A stretch of DNA of 14,255 bases from DASQPJ01 sp036268355 (GCA_036268355.1 DATAUG010000266.1:1-14255); one strand, 5' to 3'. Counted from the stretch's first letter, positions 1-7,642 are shown. A program made the numbers and translations. Notes: a model not told the origin generated them from the letters alone.

Positions 1-2
1 GA

Positions 3-44
3 CGTCCGGCTAAGTGGTCGCTATAGCGACCACTTAGCCGGACG
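3..44. terminator. Perfect 42-bp palindrome 3' of purQ
   Basis: Bases 3-23 are the exact reverse complement of 24-44, giving 21-bp arms with no loop, centred on CTATAG. It begins about 20 bases past the purQ stop codon on the minus strand, where an intrinsic terminator would lie, but no T-run follows it in the visible bases. Its right end, positions 37-49, carries the 13-base word GCCGGACGCAACG, which also forms both arms of the hairpin at 9074-9126. It could be a terminator, a REP-like element or a protein-binding palindrome. The palindrome is certain; the terminator role is inferred. Confidence 0.6.
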
Positions 45-63
45 CAACGGAATGAGGACGCGC

Positions 64-750
64 TCACGTGAGCGCTCCGGTGCGAGTGAGGCTGCGCAGG
101 ACGGAGGTGAAGATCGCCAGGCCGTCGGTGCTCGGGCCGGTCAGGCCTTCGACGGCATGTTCCGGGTGGGGCATCAGCCCGACCACGTTGCCCGCGGCGT
201 TGCGGACCCCGGCTATGTCGGCCGCCGAACCGTTCGGGTTGCCACCGACGTAGCGGAACACCACCCGGCCTTCGTCCTCCAGCATCGCCAAGGTCGCGGC
301 ATCGGCCACATAGGCGCCCTCCCCGTTCTTGACCGGCACCACGATCTGCTGACCCACCGTCAGATCGCCGGTCCACCGGGTGTCGACGGACTCGACCCGC
401 AGCGCCTGGTCGCGACAGACGAACCGCTGACCGTTGTTGCGGATGAGGGCGCCCGGCAACAGGTGGGACTCGCAAAGCACCTGGAAGCCGTTACAGATCC
501 CCAGCACCGGCAGGCCACGCCCGGCCGCGGCGATCACCGCCTCCATCACCGGTGAGAATCGGGCTATCGCCCCGCACCGCAGGTAGTCGCCGTACGAGAA
601 GCCCCCGGGAAGCACGACCGCGGCGATGCCGGACAGATCGGTGTCGCGGTGCCACAGTGCCACCGGTTCGCCGCCGGCCAGCCGGACCGCGCGGGCGGCG
701 TCCCGGTCGTCCAGCGACCCGGGAAAAGTGACCACCCCGACGCGACTCAC
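64..750 (-). CDS. purQ: Phosphoribosylformylglycinamidine synthase, glutaminase subunit PurQ
   Basis: PurQ releases ammonia from glutamine and passes it to PurL, which with PurS converts FGAR to FGAM in step 4 of cytoplasmic de novo IMP synthesis. The 228-residue product is a class I glutamine amidotransferase. It has an N-terminal VGVVTFPGSLDD strand, a PGGFSYGDYLR segment, the nucleophile Cys86 in GICNGFQVL, and His195/Glu197 in PHPEH near the C-terminus, completing the triad. Length is normal for the family. The GTG at 750 is chosen because it places the conserved VGVVTFPG strand at residue 4; an in-frame GTG at 777 would add nine residues. It lies just downstream of purS (31-base gap with the chosen start), so the two are likely co-transcribed. 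purL is expected beyond the left edge. Confidence 0.96.
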   Translation of the reverse strand: MSRVGVVTFPGSLDDRDAARAVRLAGGEPVALWHRDTDLSGIAAVVLPGGFSYGDYLRCGAIARFSPVMEAVIAAAGRGLPVLGICNGFQVLCESHLLPGALIRNNGQRFVCRDQALRVESVDTRWTGDLTVGQQIVVPVKNGEGAYVADAATLAMLEDEGRVVFRYVGGNPNGSAADIAGVRNAAGNVVGLMPHPEHAVEGLTGPSTDGLAIFTSVLRSLTRTGALT

Positions 751-781
751 CCTGCGCCCACGGTTCGCTCGACGCACGCGG

Positions 782-1039
782 TCACGGCAGCAACTCGACG
801 TGAACCCGGAAGTCCTCGATCACGGTGTTGGCCAACAGCATCTGCGCCATCCGCTGCGCGTCCGCCTCGTCGACCGGCCCCACGACATCGATCTCGAATC
901 GTTTGCCCTGGCGCACGGTGGAGACGGAGTCGAAACCCAGCCGGCCCAGCGCCTTGCAGATCGCCTGCCCCTGCGGGTCGAGAATCTCCGCCTTCGGCAT
1001 CACATGCACCACGACACGAGCGCCGACCGACTTCGTCAC
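782..1039 (-). CDS. purS: Phosphoribosylformylglycinamidine synthase subunit PurS
   Basis: PurS is the small structural subunit that bridges PurQ and PurL in the FGAM synthase complex and is needed for ammonia transfer between them. The 85-residue product matches the family in size and layout: a first strand (RVVVHVMPKAEILDPQGQAI), the GRLGFDSVSTVRQGKRFEIDV segment, and a C-terminal helix and strand ending in VIEDFRVHVELLP. The start is GTG at 1039, preceded on the minus strand by a strong purine-rich site (GGGGGAGA). The next gene on the same strand is purQ. On the other side, galE starts 56 bp away in the opposite direction, so both genes' promoters must fit in that short divergent gap. Confidence 0.95.
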   Translation of the reverse strand: MTKSVGARVVVHVMPKAEILDPQGQAICKALGRLGFDSVSTVRQGKRFEIDVVGPVDEADAQRMAQMLLANTVIEDFRVHVELLP

Positions 1040-1095
1040 GTCTCCCCCTGAAAGAATGTGCGACGACCCACGAAGGCTATCCGAGGGAGTCGGGC

Positions 1096-2049
1096 GTGAA
1101 GTTGTTGGTCACCGGCGGCGCCGGCTACATCGGCAGCGTGGTGACCGCACTGCTGCTGGAGGCGGGACACTCGGTCGTCGTCGCCGACGACCTGTCCACC
1201 GGCCACGCCGACGCGGTGCCGACCGGCGCCGAGTTCGTCAAGGCCCGGGTGCACGACGCGGTCGAGTTCCTCGACCCCTCCTTCGATGCCGTCCTGCACT
1301 TCGCGGCAAAGTCACTGGTGGGCGAATCGGTCAATCGGCCGGAGATCTATTGGCACAACAACGTCGTTGGAACCCTCGCGCTGCTCGACGCGATGCGAGC
1401 CGTCGGGGTCCACAAGATCGTTTTCTCCTCGACGGCGGCCACCTACGGGGAGCCGACGCAGATGCCGATCACCGAGCAGACCGTCCCACGCCCGACCAAC
1501 CCCTACGGGCTGAGCAAGCTGACAGTGGACTCGATGCTCGGCACCGAGTGCACGGCACACGGCCTGGGCGCGGTGAGCCTGCGCTACTTCAACGTCGCCG
1601 GTGCCTACGGCTCCCTGGGCGAGCGGCACGACCCGGAGACCCATCTGATCCCGAACCTGCTGAAGGTGGCAGCCGGAGAGGTCGAGTACGCGAAGGTGTT
1701 CGGCACCGACTATCCCACCCACGACGGCACCGCGGTCCGGGACTATCTGCACGTGGTGGATCTGGCCGACGCCCACCTGCGAGCACTTGAGGTGATCAGC
1801 CCCGGACTGCACCGCATCTACAACCTCGGCAGCGGCACCGGCTACACCGTGCGCGAGGTACTGGACGCGGTACGGGAGGTCACCGGACACCCCATCCCGG
1901 CCGTCGACTCCCCACGTCGTGCCGGCGACCCGCCGTCGCTGGTCGCGTCGAACGCGCTCGCCGCGACCGAACTGGGTTGGACCCCGACCCGCGGGATCAC
2001 CGAGATGGCAGCCGACGCCTGGGCCTTCGCGGAGCGCACTCCGCGATGA
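1096..2049 (+). CDS. galE: UDP-glucose 4-epimerase
   Basis: GalE interconverts UDP-glucose and UDP-galactose with bound NAD+, feeding galactose into the Leloir pathway and surface polysaccharides. The 317-residue product is an extended short-chain dehydrogenase. It has the nucleotide-binding TGGAGYIG at residues 6-13, a DDLSTGH segment after the second strand, the SSTAATYGEP strand around 111-120, the catalytic Tyr137-x3-Lys141 in NPYGLSK, and the GalE-typical VRDYLHVVDLADAH. The start is GTG at 1096 with GAGGGAG a few bases upstream. The frame is open further upstream, but those codons lie antisense to purS and purQ and show no homology. It is unrelated to the flanking purine genes and probably monocistronic. 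A related nucleotide-sugar epimerase specificity cannot be excluded. Confidence 0.93.
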   Translation: MKLLVTGGAGYIGSVVTALLLEAGHSVVVADDLSTGHADAVPTGAEFVKARVHDAVEFLDPSFDAVLHFAAKSLVGESVNRPEIYWHNNVVGTLALLDAMRAVGVHKIVFSSTAATYGEPTQMPITEQTVPRPTNPYGLSKLTVDSMLGTECTAHGLGAVSLRYFNVAGAYGSLGERHDPETHLIPNLLKVAAGEVEYAKVFGTDYPTHDGTAVRDYLHVVDLADAHLRALEVISPGLHRIYNLGSGTGYTVREVLDAVREVTGHPIPAVDSPRRAGDPPSLVASNALAATELGWTPTRGITEMAADAWAFAERTPR

Positions 2050-2060
2050 CGCGCCGCGGA

Positions 2061-2093
2061 GCCCCGGGCTGGCTCAACTCCCGAACCCGGGGC
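2061..2093. terminator. GC-rich hairpin after galE
   Basis: GCCCCGGG at 2061-2068 pairs with CCCGGGGC at 2086-2093 across a 17-base loop, starting about 11 bases after the galE stop. There is no T-run, so it is at best a U-less terminator of the kind common in high-GC actinobacteria. The right arm runs into the first tandem repeat unit. Confidence 0.4.
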
Positions 2094-2450
2094 CAAGCCA
2101 TCGGCGGCCTGCGAGCGGAGCGAGCGCGAAGCGACGCGGAGCGTCGCAATGTGACTTGAGAGGTACGAGCCCGGTTCACGCTTTCCGTGAACAAACCTCT
2201 CCCGAGGTGGCTGGCCCAGCCGTCGCCAGCCCGCGAGCGCAGCGAGCGCAAAGCGACGCGGAGCGTCGCAATGTAACTAGGACGAACGAGCAGGTTCACG
2301 CTTTCCGTGAACAGACCTCTCCCAAGGAGGATGGCCCAGCCGTCGGCGGCCTGCGAGCGCAGCGAGCGCGAAGCGCCGCGGAGCGTCGCAATGTGACTTG
2401 AGAGGTACGAGCCCGGTTCACGCTTTCCGTGAACAGACCTCTCCCGAGGC
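2091..2450. repeat. Three tandem ~120-bp units with nested hairpins
   Basis: The 406-bp gap between the convergent galE and GGDEF-like genes holds three units starting near 2091, 2213 and 2333 (122, 120 and about 118 bp). Each carries GCGAGCGnAGCGAGCGC; a GCGACGC-GGA-GCGTCGC hairpin (2131-2147 and 2253-2269, one mismatch at 2373-2389); and a GTTCACG-CTTTC-CGTGAAC hairpin (2174-2192, 2294-2312, 2416-2434). In units 1 and 3 an outer stem GAGAGGT/ACCTCTC (2158-2164 with 2195-2201; 2400-2406 with 2437-2443) encloses the second hairpin; unit 2 has lost its left arm. This resembles clustered REP/BIME-type elements. The frames through it are open but lack protein features. A terminator or mRNA-end role for both flanking genes is inference. 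Confidence 0.9.
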
Positions 2451-2455
2451 CCCTC

Positions 2456-3319
2456 TCACACGCAGAGGCTGGACAGCATCCGGGTAGCGCCGACCTCGGT
2501 GACCGGGAGCGCCTCGGACCAGATCAGCGGACCGGGCCGGTCGATCCCCGCCCGACGCCAGTCCTGCAGCATGCGACGCAGGCCCTCGACCGTCCGGGGC
2601 AGGTCCGCGGCTCGCGGTACCACGATCACGATCCGACTCGGCCCGACCATACCCATCACCTGGCCGGCGTCGAACACGGTGCGTAGGCATTCGACCACGT
2701 CGGACATCCGAAGATTGTCGTCCCAGGGATCGACGGAGTCGTTCAGCGCCGGCAACTCAACGATGATCAGCGCGTGGGTCTCCGCCGGGGAGAACCCGTA
2801 GCGACGGCCCTCGGCGTACATCTCGCCCAACCGGGTCTCGATGTGGGCCGCAGTCCCCAGGCCGGTCAGCGGGTGCGAGCACCCGGACGCCTCGATGCGG
2901 TCCTGCGCTGCCTGCGCCCAGCCGACGGACACGGCCCGCACGGTCGCGAACGGCGGCGTACCCAGCCGAGCCGCAACGAACAGTGCGCCCAAGTCGTCGA
3001 TGGTGTCGGCCAAGCCGCAGCCGCTCAGCGCACGCTCCCGAGCCAGCTCGATGCACGCCGGGACGTGGTCCTCGTCGTCGAGGATCGCATCGACCACCAG
3101 CTCGATCGCCGGAGTCCACCAGATACCCGGTCGCGACCAGCCGCCCTCGAGCGAGGCCAGGCACCAGCGGTCGATCACTCGCGAAGCCAGCCCCGCAGTC
3201 GGGCGCCGGGGCGCCGGCAGGCATTCCTGCACAACAGACCTGCGGACCGGTAGCGCGGCGGCCGTGGACCCAGTGCGTCGGCGCCACCGGGCGGTCAACC
3301 GCAGTCGCCAATCCGACAT
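2456..3319 (-). CDS. Degenerate GGDEF-like domain protein
   Basis: The 287-residue product has no signal peptide or clear membrane segment. Residues about 45-145 form an uncharacterised helical region with acidic DDEDH and DTIDDLGALFVAARLG stretches. From residue 149, HPLTGLGTAAHIETRL matches the DxLTGLxNRxxFxxxL opening of GGDEF domains. HALIIVELP follows where LLLLDLD is expected, and MVGPSRIVIVVPR (about 224-236) sits where RxGGDEFxxLLP is expected. The signature and the metal-binding acidic residues are absent, so diguanylate cyclase activity is unlikely; a ligand- or partner-binding role is inferred. The ATG at 3319 has a purine-rich GGAAGGGGG upstream; earlier in-frame codons lack this. 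It is divergent from the sigma/anti-sigma fusion, suggesting a regulatory link. Domain assignment is by pattern only. Confidence 0.72.
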   Translation of the reverse strand: MSDWRLRLTARWRRRTGSTAAALPVRRSVVQECLPAPRRPTAGLASRVIDRWCLASLEGGWSRPGIWWTPAIELVVDAILDDEDHVPACIELARERALSGCGLADTIDDLGALFVAARLGTPPFATVRAVSVGWAQAAQDRIEASGCSHPLTGLGTAAHIETRLGEMYAEGRRYGFSPAETHALIIVELPALNDSVDPWDDNLRMSDVVECLRTVFDAGQVMGMVGPSRIVIVVPRAADLPRTVEGLRRMLQDWRRAGIDRPGPLIWSEALPVTEVGATRMLSSLCV

Positions 3320-3398
3320 GACCAACCCCCTTCCCGCGCTGCCACCACCGTACGTCTTCAACCCATGGATGTGGGGCAAGCCGCGGACAAATTCATCT

Positions 3399-3427
3399 GC
3401 CCTACATGACGCATCCAAAGGAAACAA
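3399..3427 (-). promoter_or_regulatory. Possible promoter of the GGDEF-like gene
   Basis: On the minus strand TTGTTT (3427-3422) and TAGGGC (3404-3399) are separated by 17 bases, resembling an actinobacterial housekeeping promoter. The -10 element lies 80 bases upstream of the ATG at 3319. This is a match by eye only, in the 275-bp divergent gap between the GGDEF-like and sigma genes, where no other convincing signal was seen. Confidence 0.3.
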
Positions 3428-3594
3428 CATTCCTCACGTCTGCAACGGGGACTTTGCGATTTGCCTCACACGTCTTCGCCGTCGTCCCTACGCTCGGTTA
3501 CATCGAGCCCTAATTGATCACATGCAGTGCTGACGTACTACCCAGTAGCACGCAGCCATAACCGGGCCCGCCGGCCCACAGACGGTGAGTGACG

Positions 3595-4989
3595 ATGGCG
3601 ACCGACAGCACCGCTGCTCCTCAATCGGCGCCGACCGACGCCATCTTGATTGCCGCCGCCCGCCGCGGCGAGACCGCCTCGTTCCGGGTACTCGTGGGCC
3701 GGCATCAGGATGCGGGCGCACGCCTCGCCCGTCGGCTTGCACCTGCCGCGCCCGCCGAGCTGCTCTCCGACGCAATTGCGGAAATCAACGTCGGCCTGCG
3801 TTCCGGTGCCGGGCCGCGTACGGCATTCCGTACGCACCTGCTGACCGTCGTTCACCGGACCGCGACGGAATCCGGCAAGGGCAGCCGCAACCGCCGCGAG
3901 GAGGCGAACAACACCGTCCTGGGCATCGACCCCGCGCTGCTTGCCGTCGCCACCCGCGCCTACCGGGCGCTGCCGGAAAGCCAGCAGGTCGCCTTGTGGC
4001 ACACCGAGGTCGACGGCGACCCGCTGCTGGACACCGGCGTCCTGCTGGGCGTCTCCGGCACCGAGATCGCCGAGCTGGCGTTCGCCGGCCGCGAGGTTCT
4101 GCGGCTCGCGTTGCTCGAGTCACACCTGGAGAAGATCGCCGCCGGCCCGTGTCGCTGGACGACCGACCGCCTCGGTGCGTTCCTCCGGGCACGGCTCAAC
4201 CCGGCCAACACCGAGAAGGTGGCCACACACCTCAAGAGCTGCAGCGTCTGCTTCATGGCGCTGCCCGCCGTGCGGCTGGTCGAGATCGAGCTTCAGCCGC
4301 TGGTCGCCACCATCGTCCTCGGGCCCGCGGCCGCGCCGTACCTGGGCCGTGAGGTTCCGCGGCAGGCCCGCAGGCGGCCGGTGGTGGTCGGCGCGATGGC
4401 CGGCGCCCCGGCCTTCCTGATCAGCCACGGCAAGGCGGCGGCCTTCCTCGGCCTGGGCGCCGCGCTGGTGACCGGCGGCTTGATCGGCGGCACGAACCTG
4501 ATGGACTCCGACGACACCCCGACGGCGGCCGTCGGCGGGACGTTCAACATCACGCAGGCCCAGTCGTCGCAGGGCGCCCAGTCCCAGACGCTGTCCGCAC
4601 CCGCCATCGCGATCGCCGACTCTGGCTCCGGCGTGGCCGGTGGCTCGGGTGGGCTCGGCTCGGGCGGGGCCACCGACGGACAGCATCAAGCCGACGTTGC
4701 CTCCGACAGCACCGACACGGCATCCACTCCCGCGGCGCCGCGCCCGGTGGTGCGCACGGAGGGGCCGATGCCCAAGGTCTCGCACTCGACGTCGCAGGCG
4801 GGGACCCCGGGCACCTCGTCGAGCGGTTCGTCGAGCGGGTCGAGCGGGTCGTCCGGCGGGTCGAAGGGCTCGTCCGGCGGGAAGAGCGAGAAGAGCGACG
4901 CCCCGACCCTGCACCTGGGCTTCACCGACATCGCGATCACGCCGGGCTCGGGCTTCCTGTGGCTGTTCTCGTTCTCCCACGCCAACTGA
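3595..4989 (+). CDS. ECF-like sigma factor fused to zinc-finger anti-sigma, TM segment and Ser/Gly-rich extracellular tail
   Basis: This 464-residue protein joins modules that are usually separate. Residues about 15-100 resemble sigma region 2 (LIAAARRGETASFRVLV, LARRLA, the GAGPRTAFRTHLLTVVHR stretch). About 113-180 is a region 4-like helix-turn-helix (RALPESQQVALWHTEVDGD, LLGVSGTEIAELAFAGREVLR). A zf-HC2/ZAS anti-sigma finger follows, with Cys186 and His212-x3-Cys216-x2-Cys219, then one hydrophobic segment (about 281-303). The rest is a Ser/Gly/Ala-rich tail ending in a short hydrophobic LGFTDIAITPGSGFLWLFSF. The tail is predicted outside the membrane. The ATG at 3595 has GGTGAG five bases upstream; GTG at 3589 would add two residues. 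Known relatives are actinobacterial ECF sigma factors with C-terminal extensions. Membrane tethering with release by a signal is inferred. It is divergent from the GGDEF-like gene. Confidence 0.82.
   Translation: MATDSTAAPQSAPTDAILIAAARRGETASFRVLVGRHQDAGARLARRLAPAAPAELLSDAIAEINVGLRSGAGPRTAFRTHLLTVVHRTATESGKGSRNRREEANNTVLGIDPALLAVATRAYRALPESQQVALWHTEVDGDPLLDTGVLLGVSGTEIAELAFAGREVLRLALLESHLEKIAAGPCRWTTDRLGAFLRARLNPANTEKVATHLKSCSVCFMALPAVRLVEIELQPLVATIVLGPAAAPYLGREVPRQARRRPVVVGAMAGAPAFLISHGKAAAFLGLGAALVTGGLIGGTNLMDSDDTPTAAVGGTFNITQAQSSQGAQSQTLSAPAIAIADSGSGVAGGSGGLGSGGATDGQHQADVASDSTDTASTPAAPRPVVRTEGPMPKVSHSTSQAGTPGTSSSGSSSGSSGSSGGSKGSSGGKSEKSDAPTLHLGFTDIAITPGSGFLWLFSFSHAN
4815..4881 (+). repeat. 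Ser/Gly codon repeat tract
   Basis: Short imperfect repeats of TCGAGCGG and TCGTCCGGCGGG encode a run of Ser and Gly in the tail of the sigma/anti-sigma fusion. This is a flexible low-complexity linker and a likely site of length variation between strains. Confidence 0.75.
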
Positions 4990-5011
4990 CTGCCATCCAC
5001 TGCTCACCCCG

Positions 5012-5047
5012 ACGGCCGGACACAACCCGCGTCCGGCCGTTACTTTT
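5012..5047 (+). terminator. Intrinsic terminator of the sigma fusion gene
   Basis: ACGGCCGGAC (5012-5021) and GTCCGGCCGT (5031-5040) form a perfect 10-bp stem with a 9-base loop, followed on the plus strand by TACTTTT. It lies 22 bases after the sigma-fusion stop and just beyond the purB stop on the other strand, so it probably ends transcription of the plus-strand gene and may act in both directions. Confidence 0.8.
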
Positions 5048-6354
5048 CAGTGCAGCTTCTCCAGCCGGTCGAACATCGGCTCCAGCCGGGCGACGAACCG
5101 TTCCGGACGGCAGACCTCGTCCAGCCGGGCCTCGTCCAAGCTCCGACCGACGGCGGCCGCGCCCGCGCGAAGCGTCTGACGGAACGGCACGCCCGTCTCC
5201 CAGGTCTGCATCGCTGCGGCCTGCACCAGCGCGTAGGCGTCCTCCCGCGACATGCCCTCCTCGACGAGTTCGAGCAGGACCGTCGAGGTGTAGATCAGGC
5301 CGCCCGTGAGGTCGAGGTTGGCACGCATCCGGTCCGCGTCCACGACCAGGCCGGAGATCAGTCGCTCGGTGAGCCGGAGCAGGTAGTCGGTGCCCGCGGC
5401 GGCGTCGGGCAGCGCGATGCGTTCGACGGAGGAGTGGGAGATGTCGCGCTCGTGCCAGAGCGGGATGCCCTCGAGCACCGGGGTGACGGTGGCACGCACG
5501 ATCCGGGCCAGGCCGCAGATCCGTTCGGACATGATCGGGTTCTTCTTGTGCGGCATGGCCGAGGAGCCCTTCTGACCGGCCCCGAACGGCTCCCACACCT
5601 CGCGGACCTCGGTCCGTTGGCCGTGCCGCACCTCCAGCGCGACGGCCTCGCAGACCGTCGCCATGATCGCCAGGGCACTGACCCACTCGGCGATTCCGTC
5701 GCGCAGGACGACCTGGGTGGACACGTCGGCCGGCCGCAGTCCCAACGCGACCGCCACCTGGGCCTCGACGGCGGGGTCTATGTTCGAGTACGTGCCAACC
5801 GCACCTGAGATCGCCATCACCGCGACGGCCTCGCGGGCGCGCCGCAGCCGGTCACGGGACCGGGCCATACCGAAGGCGAAGTCCGCAACCCGATGGCCCC
5901 ACAGGTCCGGTTCGCCGTGGATGCCGTGGGTCCGGCCCACCCGCAACGTCTGACGGTGCGTCAGAGCGTGGTCGCGAAGGGTCGCGACCAGGCGATCCGC
6001 CTTGTCCAACAGGATGTCGCTGGCCTCGACCAACTGCAGCCCCAAGGCGCTGTCCAGCAGGTCGGAGGACGTCATCCCGAAGTGCACCCAGGCGGCGGCC
6101 CCGCGCGGCGTGGTGTTGTCGGCCCAGGCGGACAGGAAGGCGATGACGTCGTGCTGCGTGACCGCCTCGATCGTCGCGACCGCCTCCGGCGTCGGCGGTA
6201 CGGCGTTCCGGACAGGTTCCACGCAGTCGGCCGGCACCACCCCGGCCGCGGCGTGCGCCTCCAGCACGAGGGTCTCGACCTTGCACCACAGCTCGTACTT
6301 GTGGGCCTCGCTCCACACCCGGCCCATCTCCGGCAACGTGTACCGCTCAATCAC
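5047..6354 (-). CDS. purB: Adenylosuccinate lyase PurB
   Basis: PurB eliminates fumarate twice in purine synthesis: SAICAR to AICAR, and adenylosuccinate to AMP. The 435-residue product is a full-length member of the fumarase/aspartase superfamily. It has QHDV (67-70), TSSD (95-98), the RTHGIHGEP block with His143, and the family signature GSSAMPHKKNP at 263-273, whose mobile loop carries the catalytic serine. The GTG at 6354 is used because IERYTLPEMGRVWSEAHKY is the conserved N-terminus; longer in-frame starts would run into purD. It begins 13 bases after the purD stop, so the two are co-transcribed. It is the last gene of the purA-purD-purB run, converging on the sigma-fusion gene. Confidence 0.96.
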   Translation of the reverse strand: MIERYTLPEMGRVWSEAHKYELWCKVETLVLEAHAAAGVVPADCVEPVRNAVPPTPEAVATIEAVTQHDVIAFLSAWADNTTPRGAAAWVHFGMTSSDLLDSALGLQLVEASDILLDKADRLVATLRDHALTHRQTLRVGRTHGIHGEPDLWGHRVADFAFGMARSRDRLRRAREAVAVMAISGAVGTYSNIDPAVEAQVAVALGLRPADVSTQVVLRDGIAEWVSALAIMATVCEAVALEVRHGQRTEVREVWEPFGAGQKGSSAMPHKKNPIMSERICGLARIVRATVTPVLEGIPLWHERDISHSSVERIALPDAAAGTDYLLRLTERLISGLVVDADRMRANLDLTGGLIYTSTVLLELVEEGMSREDAYALVQAAAMQTWETGVPFRQTLRAGAAAVGRSLDEARLDEVCRPERFVARLEPMFDRLEKLH

Positions 6355-6367
6355 TGCCGACCCCCGG

Positions 6368-7642
6368 TCAGTTCCGGCCGGGGACGACGATCTCGCCCGC
6401 GACAGCCGCCGACGCGATGTCGGCGCGGTGCTGGGCACCCGTCAGTTCGATCTCGGCCAGGCCGCGGTAGGCCCGGGTCCGGGCCTGCGCCAATTCGGCG
6501 CCGATCGCGGTCACGCACAACACCCGGCCACCGGTGGCCACAAGCTCGCCGGCCGCGTCCCGCGCGGTCCCGGAGTGAATCACCCGAACGCCCTCGATCG
6601 CCTCGGCCGCCGCAACTCCGCCGATGGCGTCGCCCTTGCGCGGCGAGCCCGGGTAGCCGGCCGCCGCGAGCACGACGGTGACCGCCGAGCCCGCGTGCCA
6701 GCTCAACGGTTCGACATCCGCCAGCGTGCCGGTGGCGGCGGCCAGCAGCAGAGCCCCCAACGGGTTGCGCAATCGGGCCAGCACGACCTGGGTCTCCGGA
6801 TCGCCGAAGCGGGCGTTGAACTCCACGACCCGCAGGCCACGCGCGGTCAGCGCCAGCCCGGCGTAGAGCAGGCCCGCGAACGGCGTGCCGCGTCCGCGCA
6901 TCTCGTCGACCGTGGGCTGCAGCACCCGCTCGAGGACGTCTTCGAGCAGGCCCGGCGGCACCCAGTCCAGCGGGCAGTAGGCGCCCATGCCTCCGGTGTT
7001 CGGCCCGGTGTCGCCGTCGCCCAACCGTTTGAAGTCCTGCGCGGGCGCCAGTGGCAGCACGGTCCGGCCGTCGGTCAGCGCGAAGACCGAGACCTCCGGG
7101 CCGTCCAGGTACTCCTCGACGACCACCCGACCGGCGCAGCTCTTCGCGTGGGCCAGGGCGACCTGCCGATCCGTGGTGACGACCACGCCCTTGCCCGCCG
7201 CCAGCCCGTCGTCCTTCACCACGTACGGCGGGCCGAACGCGTCCAGGGCCTGCGCCACCGCCTCCGGGTCGGCGCACACCCGCGCCATCGCGGTCGGCAC
7301 GTCGGCAGCGGCCATGACCTGTTTGGCGAAAGCCTTCGAGCCCTCCAACCGGGCCGCGGCGGCCGACGGTCCGAAGCAGGCGATGCCCCGCGCACGTACC
7401 GCGTCGGCGGCGCCGTCGACCAACGGCCCCTCCGGGCCGATCACCACGAGGTCGACCGCCAACTTTTCGGCCAACCCGGCGACCGCAGCCGGATCCGCCA
7501 CGTCGAGGTCGTGCAACCGGGCGACGTCCGCGATCCCGGCGTTCCCGGGCGCGCAGTGCAGCTCACGCACAGCACCGTCCCGGGCCAACGCCAGGCACAC
7601 CGCGTGCTCCCGGCCGCCCGCCCCGATCACCAGAACCCTCAC
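6368..7642 (-). CDS. purD: Phosphoribosylamine-glycine ligase PurD
   Basis: PurD (GAR synthetase) joins glycine to 5-phosphoribosylamine using ATP, step 2 of IMP synthesis. The 424-residue product is an ATP-grasp enzyme of normal length. Landmarks are VLVIGAGGREHA at the N-terminus, GPEGPLVDG (69-77), the VVKDDGLAAGKGVVV ATP-binding strand (141-155), GPNTGGMGAYCP, and the PurD signature RFGDPETQ (278-285). The start is GTG at 7642, placing VLVIGAGG at residue 3; the frame stays open upstream but that part overlaps purA and shows no homology. It sits 67 bases downstream of purA, with a GC-rich hairpin between, and 13 bases upstream of purB. Confidence 0.96.
   Translation of the reverse strand: MRVLVIGAGGREHAVCLALARDGAVRELHCAPGNAGIADVARLHDLDVADPAAVAGLAEKLAVDLVVIGPEGPLVDGAADAVRARGIACFGPSAAAARLEGSKAFAKQVMAAADVPTAMARVCADPEAVAQALDAFGPPYVVKDDGLAAGKGVVVTTDRQVALAHAKSCAGRVVVEEYLDGPEVSVFALTDGRTVLPLAPAQDFKRLGDGDTGPNTGGMGAYCPLDWVPPGLLEDVLERVLQPTVDEMRGRGTPFAGLLYAGLALTARGLRVVEFNARFGDPETQVVLARLRNPLGALLLAAATGTLADVEPLSWHAGSAVTVVLAAAGYPGSPRKGDAIGGVAAAEAIEGVRVIHSGTARDAAGELVATGGRVLCVTAIGAELAQARTRAYRGLAEIELTGAQHRADIASAAVAGEIVVPGRN

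Noticed and set aside
649..1095. Long N-terminal extension of the galE frame
   Set aside because: The frame is open upstream, but those codons lie antisense to purS and purQ and are Arg/Pro-rich. The GTG at 1096 with a ribosome site directly precedes the conserved KLLVTGGAGYIG.
2174..2192. tRNA T-arm-like sequence (GGTTCACG...)
   Set aside because: There is no cloverleaf, anticodon arm or acceptor stem around any of the three copies.
1919..2401. Open plus-strand frame with repeated VHAFREQTSP and AERRNVT segments
   Set aside because: It begins inside galE out of frame, and its repeats come from translating the hairpin-bearing DNA repeat. Units of 122 and 120 bp do not even keep the same length.
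2091..2450. CRISPR array
   Set aside because: Units are ~120 bp and similar throughout, with no short conserved repeat alternating with unique spacers, and no cas genes are present.
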